Positions 54,521 through 62,600 of a stretch of 64,000 nt of DNA are shown in pieces. A program made the position numbers and the translations under genes. The stretch is taken from positions 45,041 to 109,040 of the forward strand of contig NZ_MIHA01000011.1 of NCBI RefSeq assembly GCF_001722335.1. Reading direction: 5' to 3'. The DNA is from Mycolicibacterium flavescens (GTDB taxonomy: Bacteria; Actinomycetota; Actinomycetes; Mycobacteriales; Mycobacteriaceae). Within the stretch, counting starts at the first letter, position 1. Every line of letters starts with the position of its first letter. The notes beneath the pieces are model-generated. The model did not search any database. It was not told where the DNA came from and saw only the letters and a program-made list of their open reading frames with translations.

Positions 54521-56485
54521 TTACCGGCGCCGCTCGGGCGGGTCGACCACCGAACCGGCCGCGATCACCGCACGGTTGCGTTCGGCGACCGTGCGTAGCG
54601 ACATCTTGACCAACCACCGGTCATACGTCATGTAACCGTTGACCTCGTTCTCGACGTCGGTGGTCTGGGTGTAGATGGCCCCCGACAGGCCGCCGCGGCG
54701 CACCGCGTCTTCGAGATCGCGGCTGACCTCGACGTAGCGCTCGGTCAAACGCGCTCGGCTGTCGGTCATTTCGTAGGCCTGCGGTTTGCCCGGCCAGCGG
54801 TTGCCGTGCGGGACCAACCCGAGGCCGCCGTACTCGCCGTCGACCACCACGCGGTGCTCGAGCGGTACCGGCCGATCGCCGAGGTTCAGCCGCTCGTCGC
54901 GCGGAGTCGTCGGATTGTCGTGCAGCACCGGACGCCCCGGCCCGACGTAGGTGTGGTCGTCGTAGATGTCGCCGGCGCGGGTGTCGGGCCGCGACTTGCA
55001 GCAGTTCACGCCGCTGTTGGCGTTCACCATGCGGGTCGGGTCGGCGCGTTTGGTGACGCCGGCGATCCTGGCGGTGTCGAACTCACCCCACCCCTCGTTG
55101 AACGGCACCCATCCGACGATCGAGGTGACGCTGCGCAACTGGTCGACCATCGCGACGAGTTCGCGTTCGAAGTTGACCTTGGCGGCTGGTGACGGATCCG
55201 GTGCGGGACCGACCGGGATGTCGAGCGAGACGTCCAGCGACGGCATGTCCTGCCACACCAGCAGCCCCAGCTTGTCGGCCCAGTGATACCAGCGCGCCGG
55301 TTCCACCTTGGCGTGCTTGCGCACGAAATTCATGCCGAGCGCCTTGGTGCGTTCGAGGTCGAAGCGCAGCGCGTCATCGGTGGGCGCGGTGTAGATGCCG
55401 TCGGGCCAGTAGCCCTGGTCCAGCGGCCCGTGCAGGAAAGTGATCTTGTTGTTCAACGCGATTCGCGGCCGGCCCTGCGGATCGGGCACGGTGCTGATGG
55501 TGCGCAGCCCGCCGTAGCTGGCGACCTCGTCGACCACCTTGCCCTCCGGGCTGACCAGCTTGACCTCGAGGTCGTACAGGTACGGGTCCTCGGGTGTCCA
55601 CAACCGCGGCTCGGGCACCTTCACGCGGACCGGCTTGCCGGGCTCGCCCGAGGAACGTGCGAGCGTCTTGCCGTCGGGCGTCGACACGATCACCTCGGCG
55701 CGCTCGTCGGTGACACCGGTGACCCGCGGGGTGACCGTGAAACCGGTGAGATCCGAGGCGATGTCGAGCTTGTCGATGTGCGTCGCGCGCACCGGTTCCA
55801 TCCAGACGGTCTGCCAGATTCCCGAGGCGCCGGTGTAGAACAGGCCCTCGGGTTCGTTGCGCTGCTTGCCGACGGCGAACGGGTTGTCCTCGTTGCGGTC
55901 CTCGGCGCGCACCACGATCTCCTGTGAACCGGACCAGCGCAGCGCGTCGGTGATGTCGGCGCTGAACGCGGTGTACCCACCCTCGTGGTGGGCGACCTTC
56001 TTGTTGTTGACCCAGACGGTGGCGGTCTGGTCGACGGCGCCGAAGTGCAGCAGGACCCGTTGGCCGCGCCAGGTGCCCGGCAGTTCAAAGACCTTGCGGT
56101 ACCACATCTGATCGTCGTGCCGCTTGATGCCCGACAGCGCCGACTCGGTGGGGTAGGGCACCAGGATGCGCTCGTCGTACTCGCGCACCGACGGTGCCGC
56201 GGCCGACGCGTCCTCGCCGGACCGACCGGTGTAGGCCCACACGCCGTTGAGGTTCAGCCACCGCGCCCGCGCCATCTGCGGGCGCGGGTACTCCGGCAGC
56301 GCGTTGTTCGGCCCGACCAGATGGGTCCACGGCGTCGACAGCGGCGCGCTCTGCCGTTGCCACGCCTCCGCGGCGTGCGCCGGCACCTGGACGGTTGCCA
56401 GTGCGGCGACCACAGCCACCGCGGCGACGGCCGCTCGCGTCAGCGCCGACCACCGTCGACGGGCTCTCGGCGTGACTTCGGCCAT
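54521..56485 (-). CDS. secreted glycoside hydrolase family 2 protein
   Basis: This 654-residue protein has a signal peptide (about 1-38, cleaved near AHA). A sugar-binding jelly-roll (about 50-230, LNLNGVWAYTG, WVNNKKVAHHEGGYTAF) and an Ig-like middle domain follow, then a TIM barrel with the acid/base Glu in WVPFNEGWGEFD and the nucleophile Glu in VVVDGEYGGLG. Family 2 includes beta-galactosidase, beta-glucuronidase and beta-mannosidase; specificity is not clear. ATG 56485 follows GGGGGGAC. Its promoter is nearly a copy of the adhesin promoter. Confidence 0.9.
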   Translation of the reverse strand: MAEVTPRARRRWSALTRAAVAAVAVVAALATVQVPAHAAEAWQRQSAPLSTPWTHLVGPNNALPEYPRPQMARARWLNLNGVWAYTGRSGEDASAAAPSVREYDERILVPYPTESALSGIKRHDDQMWYRKVFELPGTWRGQRVLLHFGAVDQTATVWVNNKKVAHHEGGYTAFSADITDALRWSGSQEIVVRAEDRNEDNPFAVGKQRNEPEGLFYTGASGIWQTVWMEPVRATHIDKLDIASDLTGFTVTPRVTGVTDERAEVIVSTPDGKTLARSSGEPGKPVRVKVPEPRLWTPEDPYLYDLEVKLVSPEGKVVDEVASYGGLRTISTVPDPQGRPRIALNNKITFLHGPLDQGYWPDGIYTAPTDDALRFDLERTKALGMNFVRKHAKVEPARWYHWADKLGLLVWQDMPSLDVSLDIPVGPAPDPSPAAKVNFERELVAMVDQLRSVTSIVGWVPFNEGWGEFDTARIAGVTKRADPTRMVNANSGVNCCKSRPDTRAGDIYDDHTYVGPGRPVLHDNPTTPRDERLNLGDRPVPLEHRVVVDGEYGGLGLVPHGNRWPGKPQAYEMTDSRARLTERYVEVSRDLEDAVRRGGLSGAIYTQTTDVENEVNGYMTYDRWLVKMSLRTVAERNRAVIAAGSVVDPPERRR

Positions 56486-56550
56486 GTTCAGTCCCCCCTG
56501 CTGGAAACTTCGAGTAGTGATGGTGCGCGGCGCACTCGGTCTTCGCAGCA

Positions 56551-56600
56551 AACTTAGGCAGCAGCGGTCCACAAAGGAATCCGGCATTTCCCTACACTTC
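56551..56600 (-). promoter_or_regulatory. promoter of the GH2 gene with upstream element GAAGTGTAGGGAAA
   Basis: Minus strand: GAAGTGTAGGGAAA (56600-56587), -35 TTCCTT (56579-56574), a 17-base spacer, and -10 TAAGTT (56556-56551). It matches the adhesin promoter in element order and exact spacing. The 5' untranslated region would be about 60 bases. Confidence 0.6.
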
Positions 56601-57038
56601 GGTGTCTTGGCTGCGGCGGCCGTCTGTGGTCCACCACTGGCGAATCAGAAGCGACGTCGGCAGACGTCGCTTCCTGCGGGTGTCATCACCGGTATTACTG
56701 CGCTGATGCGAAGATTGAGTGCGTGGCGAGCCTAACATCTCGCTACGCCGTACGCCACGAGGGGCGGGGCGCGCCGTGCGGTTTCCGTTGCTCTCGTGCG
56801 GGTTCGTAGCTGCCGCGCAGCACGGTGTCGGTCAAGTCGACGAGCAAATTAAATCTAAACCGGCTCACTATATCGACGAAGCCTGCGGTCGGCGGTCGGA
56901 GCCGTTCGGGGGAAGGGGTGCGGAGAAAGGCATCGCCCAACACATCGACCCGGTGTCCGGGTTCGTTACGGCCCGCCGGAAGCAGGCGGCTGACACAATT
57001 GACCAATCCGTCAACGCGGCGGGCGCGAAGGAGGGAAC
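56601..57038. other. gap before the proline-rich protein, with an isolated hairpin
   Basis: About 440 bases. It contains a perfect 11-bp inverted repeat GAAGCGACGTC with a 4-base loop (56648-56673) and an AT-rich patch (56846-56880) with TATATCG, a possible -10. A ribosome-binding site GGAGGG is at 57030-57035. A 124-codon plus-strand frame at 56719-57093 overlaps the next gene and lacks coding character. Confidence 0.45.
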
Positions 57039-57362
57039 GTGCGCAAGATCGTGCTGTGCGCGGCGACGGCCGCGATCGCGGGTGGGCTGGTGAACCTGAC
57101 CCCGCCGACCGCCGAGGCGACGCTGTGCGGGTCGGTCGGGGGCAGGCACGTCGACGTCACCGGGTGCGCAGATCCGTTGTCCTACCTCAACGACGCCCTG
57201 ACCCCGCCACCGCCCCCACCTCCACCTCCGCCGCCGCCCGGTGAGGCGCCTCCACCGCCGCCTCCGCCACCACCACCTCCGCCGGTGTACGTGCCGCCGG
57301 CGCCCAACGTGAACGTGTGCGCCAGCGTGGGACGGCGGGTCAGCGTGAGCGGGTGCATCTGA
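57039..57362 (+). CDS. small secreted proline-rich protein with paired Cys motifs
   Basis: This 107-residue protein has a signal peptide (about 1-28, KIVLCAATAAIAGGLVN, cut near AEA). Two polyproline tracts (about 57-67 and 71-82) separate two related cysteine motifs: CGSVGGRHVDVTGC near the start and CASVGRRVSVSGC at the C-terminus. GTG 57039 follows GGAGGG. I do not know the family. The two C-x-S-V-G...V-x-V-x-G-C loops, probably each closed by a disulfide, look like an internal duplication joined by a rigid proline rod. Confidence 0.8.
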   Translation: MRKIVLCAATAAIAGGLVNLTPPTAEATLCGSVGGRHVDVTGCADPLSYLNDALTPPPPPPPPPPPPGEAPPPPPPPPPPPPVYVPPAPNVNVCASVGRRVSVSGCI

Positions 57363-57390
57363 ATCCGGTCAATCTGCTTGACTGACAACC

Positions 57391-58161
57391 GTGGACCGCG
57401 CTTCGTTCGACAAGCTCTTCGACATGACGGACCGCACCGTGATCGTCACGGGCGGCACCCGGGGTATCGGCCTCGCGATGGCCGAGGGTTTCGCGCTCGC
57501 GGGAGCGCGGGTGGTGGTGGCAAGCCGCAAGCGTGACGCATGTGAGCAGACTGCGCAGCATCTACGAGATCTGGGCGGGCAGGCCCTCGGGGTGCCGACG
57601 CACCTGGGCGAGGTGGATGCGTTGGAGGCGCTGGTGCAGCGGACCGCCGACGAGTTCGGCGGGGTCGACGTCGTGGTCAACAATGCGGCCAACGCGTTGG
57701 CGCAACCGCTCGGTCAGATGACGGCCGAGGCGCTGACCAAGTCCTACGAGGTGAACCTGCGCGGACCGGTGTTCCTGGTGCAGGCCGCGTTGCCGTACCT
57801 CAAGGAGAGCGCGAATGCAGCGGTGATCAACATGATCTCGGTCGGCGCGTTCAACTTCGCGCCGTTCACCGCGATCTATTCGTCGAACAAGGCGGCGCTG
57901 CTGTCGTTCACCCGGTCGATGGCCGCCGAATTCGCACCGTCAGGGATCCGCGTCAACGCGATTGCGCCCGGACCTGTCGACACCGACATGATGCGCAACA
58001 ACCCGCAGGAGGCGATCGACGCGATGGCCAACAGCACGCTGCTGAAGCGGTTGGCGTCACCGGACGAGATTGTCGGCACGGCACTGTTGTTGGCGTCGGA
58101 TGCCGGCAGCTACATCACCGGGACGGTCATGATCGTCGACGGCGGCGGAACGCCTCGCTAG
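57391..58161 (+). CDS. short-chain dehydrogenase/reductase
   Basis: This 256-residue SDR has cofactor loop TGGTRGIG, NNAAN, the catalytic Ser in MISVGAF and Tyr-x-x-x-Lys in YSSNK. The C-terminal SYITGTVMIVDGGGTPR is typical of classical FabG-like enzymes. The start is GTG 57391, 28 bases after the proline-rich gene. The 3' end overlaps the convergent enoyl-CoA hydratase gene by 35 bp. The substrate is unknown; fatty-acyl or steroid metabolism is plausible with the neighbours. Confidence 0.88.
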   Translation: MDRASFDKLFDMTDRTVIVTGGTRGIGLAMAEGFALAGARVVVASRKRDACEQTAQHLRDLGGQALGVPTHLGEVDALEALVQRTADEFGGVDVVVNNAANALAQPLGQMTAEALTKSYEVNLRGPVFLVQAALPYLKESANAAVINMISVGAFNFAPFTAIYSSNKAALLSFTRSMAAEFAPSGIRVNAIAPGPVDTDMMRNNPQEAIDAMANSTLLKRLASPDEIVGTALLLASDAGSYITGTVMIVDGGGTPR

Positions 58162-58915
58162 CCTCGCGCATCTCTCCGCTGGTCGACGCCAGGATCTGGC
58201 TGCGGTTCTCGACCTGCAGCGCGGCCTCCAAGCTGGGCGCCTCGAGGTTGGCCCACAACACCTGCTTGGTGGATTCGACACCGAACTTGCCGTAGCTGCA
58301 GAGGGTTTCGGCGATCTGCAGGGCATCGTCGACGACGGTGCCGTCGGCGGAGATCCGGGAGACCAGACCGATCCGCAGGGCTTCCTGCGCATCGATGGTG
58401 CGGGCGGTCAGGATGAGGTCGAAGGCGGGGCCGGCGCCGACGATCCGCGGCAGCGTGTAGCTGACCCCGATGTCGCATCCGCCGAGGCCGAGCTTGATGA
58501 ATTGTGTACAGAACCGGGCGGACTCGGCGGCGACGCGGATGTCGCAGGCCGCTGCGATGCCCAGGCCGCCGCCGTAGGCGACACCGTTGACCGCGGCGAT
58601 GACCGGCTGGCGGAGCCGCTGCAGCTTGGCGGTCAGTTCGGCGATCAGTTCCTGCCAGCGCATGCCGGAGCGAGGGAAGTCGATGCCCTCGCTCGCCTTA
58701 TTGGGGTTCGGATCGGTGAGGTCGAGCCCCGAGCAGAAACCGCGGCCGGCGCCGGTGAGCACGACGACCCGGCAGTCGTTGTTCGCGCGGATCTGGTCCA
58801 GCGTGGTGTGCAGATCGCAGACCAACTCATACGACAGCGCGTTGAGTTTGGCGGGCCGATTGAGCGTCAGCACGGCGATGTCGGGGCGCGGGTAGTGCAG
58901 TTCCAGGTCGGACAT
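58127..58915 (-). CDS. enoyl-CoA hydratase/isomerase family protein
   Basis: This 262-residue crotonase-fold enzyme has oxyanion loops GAGRGFCSGLDL and VNGVAYGGGLGIAAACDIRVA. The second region FIKLGLGGCDIGVSYTLPRIVG has Asp, not Glu, at the late catalytic position. This resembles dienoyl-CoA isomerases more than standard hydratases. ATG 58915 is preferred; GTG 58921 is possible. A TetR gene lies 25 bases upstream on the same strand, so the two may be one operon for fatty-acid degradation. Confidence 0.88.
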   Translation of the reverse strand: MSDLELHYPRPDIAVLTLNRPAKLNALSYELVCDLHTTLDQIRANNDCRVVVLTGAGRGFCSGLDLTDPNPNKASEGIDFPRSGMRWQELIAELTAKLQRLRQPVIAAVNGVAYGGGLGIAAACDIRVAAESARFCTQFIKLGLGGCDIGVSYTLPRIVGAGPAFDLILTARTIDAQEALRIGLVSRISADGTVVDDALQIAETLCSYGKFGVESTKQVLWANLEAPSLEAALQVENRSQILASTSGEMREASEAFRRRRRS

Positions 58916-58940
58916 GGGCACACGTTAGCGCCGCGGGGTT

Positions 58941-59645
58941 TCAGATGGTGCTGCGCCATCCCGAGACGCCGACGGCGATCATCCGCAGCTGTTTGACGGC
59001 GACGCGCTTGATCTCGTCGAGGGCGGCCTGGTCGTGGGCATCCTCGATGGCTTCGGCGATCACGATCATCGCGTTGACGAACAGGGTGGCCAGGATATTG
59101 AGGTCCTCGCCGCTCCAGGTGTTCAGGCCGGGGAAGCGGGCCAGGTCGATGGCGAGTTCTGAGGTGATCAAGCGGATCTCGGTGCGGATCGCGTAGCGCA
59201 GCACCGAGACTCCGCTGTTGCGTTCGCGGCCGATGAAGCGCCAGTGTTCGCGGCGCTCGTTGACGCCGTCGATGAGGATGTCGACGCTGGACTCGATGAC
59301 GCGCTTGGGGTCGAGCTTGCCGGCCCGCGCACCGCGCAGCATGTCGCGCAGGCTGCGGAAGGACTCGTCGATCAGAACGAGGCCGAGTGCTTCCATGCTC
59401 TCGAAGTGGCGGTAGAACGCGGCGGGGACGATGCCGGCCTCACGCGTGACCTCCCGCAGGCTCAGCGCCGAGAAGCTGCGGTCCTCGAGAAGCTTCAGCC
59501 CGGCCGAGATGATGGCCTGGCGGGTGGCCTCTTTGCGCTGCTCGCGGGTCAGCGTGTCGCGGGCGGCTTTGGACCGGCCGGAGCGGGAGCGGCTCGACCG
59601 CGAGCTTGGTCGACTTTCCACGTCATCCAGCGTACAAGCGTTCAC
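58941..59645 (-). CDS. TetR-family transcriptional regulator
   Basis: This 234-residue regulator has an HTH at about 38-85 (ATRQAIISAGLKLLEDRSFSALSLREVTREAGIVPAAFYRHF) followed by a helical ligand domain. A serine/arginine-rich N-terminal extension (residues 9-28) may be overpredicted; GTG 59621 is an alternative start. The AAFYRHFESMEALG end of the HTH resembles FabR-like lipid regulators. It probably controls the adjacent enoyl-CoA hydratase. Confidence 0.88.
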   Translation of the reverse strand: MNACTLDDVESRPSSRSSRSRSGRSKAARDTLTREQRKEATRQAIISAGLKLLEDRSFSALSLREVTREAGIVPAAFYRHFESMEALGLVLIDESFRSLRDMLRGARAGKLDPKRVIESSVDILIDGVNERREHWRFIGRERNSGVSVLRYAIRTEIRLITSELAIDLARFPGLNTWSGEDLNILATLFVNAMIVIAEAIEDAHDQAALDEIKRVAVKQLRMIAVGVSGWRSTI

Positions 59646-59664
59646 TCACGCGTTATGCGCCCGC

Positions 59665-62600
59665 TCAGAAGTCCCGGTCCGCCGGGCCGGATTCGGTGAC
59701 CGGTCCGGAGGCGAGGGGGTTGCCTGCGGAATCCGTCACGCCCGACGACGGCGTCCAGGTCAGCGTCCCGGTGCCGCCGGCCGTGCCTCGGCTGATTACA
59801 CCGACGGGCGTGTAGTCCGCGCCAATTGTGACCGTGATGGTGTTGCCGGTCATGACCATCGTGGAATTGCTGAAGCGCAGGTGGTTGCCGAGCAGCACAC
59901 CCAGAAGAGAGTTGACGTAGTCGGTGCGTCCCAGGCTGACCGTGCCCAGGTTCAGTTCCTGGTTGTTGGCTGCGTTGTAGACCTGCAGAGAGTCGGGGGC
60001 GAGGAGGCCGAGGACAAGATCGCCTTCGTATGCCCTGACCGTCACGGTGGTCGCGCTGCCATTCCAACCGGCCATGATGGTGTTCGGGTCGATCGGTTCA
60101 CTGAACGTGTAGACGATCGTGTCGCCCTGGTCCAGCCTGCTCACCGTACCGCCGCTGCCGTTGGTGGCCTGCACCGTCACCGGCGTCGGCGCGACGTTGT
60201 CGACGATCGTGAAGCTCACGGTGGCGGTGTTGCTGGTGGCGCTGCCGTCGCTGACGGTGTAGGTGAAGCTGGCGGTCCCGGGGCCGCTCGGCGTGAACGT
60301 GAACGTTCCGGTCGAGGGGTTGAAGTTCGAGATCGTGCCGTTCTGCGGCGGGTTGGTGATGGTGTAGGTCAGCGACGAGCTGTCCACGTCGGATCCCGAC
60401 AGGGTGCCGTTGAACACGGTCGGCTGACCGTTGGTGGCCTGGTTGATCGTGTGCGATGCGTTGTTGGCCACCGGCGCGTCGTTGACCGCCGTCACCGTAA
60501 TCGTCACCGTCGCAACCTCACTCGTCAGTGATCCGTCGGTGACGGTGTAGGTGAAGCTGTCGGTCCCGCTGTAGTTGGCGTTCGGCCGGTAGGTGAAGGC
60601 GCCGGTGGTGCTGTTGAATTCCAGCGTTCCGCGCGTCGGCCCGGTGACGACGCTGGCGGACTGGATGGTGCCGTCGACATCGGTGTCGTTTGTCAGCACA
60701 TTGCCTGTCAGCACACCGTCCTCGTCGACAGAGAAGCCGTCGTTGCCGGCAACCGGGCGGTCGTTGACCGGAGTGACCGTGATGCTGACGGTGCCGATCG
60801 CGGTACCGCCCTGCCCGTCGGAGACGGTGTAGGTGAAGCTGTCCGCGCCGCTCCAGTTCTCGTGCGGCGTATAGGTGAAAGTGCCGTTGGAGTTCAGCGT
60901 CACGCTCCCGTTGGTCGCCTGGGTGCGCAGTGTCGCGGTGAGCGGGTTTCCGTCGACGTCGCTGTCGTTGCTCAGCACGTTGCCGCTGTAGGCGGTGTCC
61001 TCGTTGGTGGTCACGGAGTCGTTGCCGGCCACCGGCGGGTCGTTCACCGCCGTGACGGAGATGGTCACGCTCCTGGTGCTGCTGTTGACCGTGCCGTCGT
61101 TGACGCGATAGAAGAACGTGTCGGTGCCGCTGAAGTTGGCGTTCGGCCGGTAGGTGAACGTGCCGTCTTCGTTGAGGGTCAGTGAGCCGCTGCTGGGTCC
61201 GGACACCAGGACGGCCTTGAGCTCGTCGCCGTCGACATCGCTGTCGTTGTCCAGGACATTGCCCTGTAGCTCACCGTCTTCGGCGACGGTGTAGCTGTCG
61301 TGGTTGGCGACCGGCGGATCGTTGACCGCGGTGACGGTGAGGGTGACGGTGCCGGTCGCGATGCCGCCCTGACCGTCACTGACCGAGTAGGTGAAGCTGT
61401 CGGTCCCGCTGTAGTTCGCGTTGGGCGTGTAGGTGAAGCTGCCGTCCGCGTTGAAGTTCAGCGTCCCGCGGCTGGGTCCGGAAACCACTGCGGCGGTCAA
61501 GGTATTGCCCTCGATATCGGTGTCGTTGTCCAGGACATTGCCCGCCAACGGCGAGTCCTCATCGGTAACGAACGAGTCATTGTTGGCCACCGGGGCGTCG
61601 TTGACCGCGCTGACGGTAATGGTGACAGTGCCGGTTGCCGTGCCGCCCTGACCGTCACTGACCGAGTAGGTGAAGCTGTCGGTCCCGCTGTAGTTCGCGT
61701 TGGGCGTGTAGGTGAACGTGCCGTCAGGGTTGAAGTTCAACGTCCCACGGCTGGGTCCGGAAACCACTGCGGCGGTGAGTGTGTCGTTGTCAGCATCGAC
61801 ATCGTTGGTCAATACGTTGCCGCTGACCGGGTTGTCCTCGGTGCCGGTGAAGCTGTCGTTGGTCGCGACCGGGGGATCGTTGACGGCGGTGACGGAGATG
61901 GTCACCAGCGCGGTGTCACTGAGGCTGCCGTCGCTCGCGGCGTAGGTAAAGGTGTCGGTTCCGCTGAAGTTCGCGTTCGGGGTGTAGGTGAACGTGCCGT
62001 CGGCGTTGAGTGTCAGCGTGCCGTTGCTCGGTCCGGAAACCACCACGGCGCCCAGCGGATTGCCGTCGACGTCGGTGTCGTTATCCAGGACGTTACCGGT
62101 CAGCTGCCTGTCCTCATCGGTGGTGAACGAGTCGTCGTTGGCCACCGGCGGGTCGTTCACCTCGGTCACCGCGATCGTGACCAGCGCGGTGTTGCTGTCG
62201 AGCTCGCCATCGGACGTCCGGTATGTGAAGCTGTCGGTCCCGGTGAAGTTGGCGTTCGGCGTGTAAGTGAAGCTGCCGTCCGGATTGAGGGTCAACGTGC
62301 CGTTGGCCGGGCCGGAGACGAGAGTGGCCGTGACAGGGTCGCGGTCGACGTCGGTGTCGTTGTCCAGGACGTTGCCCGTCAGCTGACCGTCCTCGCCGAC
62401 GGAGTAGCTGTCGTTGGTCGCGATCGGCGGGTCGTTGACCTCATTGATTTCGATTGTGATGGTGGCGATTTCGCTCGTCACCGTGCCGTCGTTGACGGTG
62501 TAGGTGAAGCTGTCGGTGCCGTTGAAGTTGGCGTTCGGCGTGTAGGTGAACGTGCCGTCGGGGTTGAGTGTCAACGTGCCGTTCGCCGGGCCGTCGACCA

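Noticed and set aside
56719..57093. 124-codon frame before the proline-rich protein
   Set aside because: Overlaps the signal peptide region of a better-supported gene and is Arg/Ser-rich without coding character.
59640..59660. Operator-like sequence at the TetR gene start (GTGAGTGAACGCTTGTAC on the minus strand)
   Set aside because: The arms match poorly when compared base by base; not good enough to call an operator.
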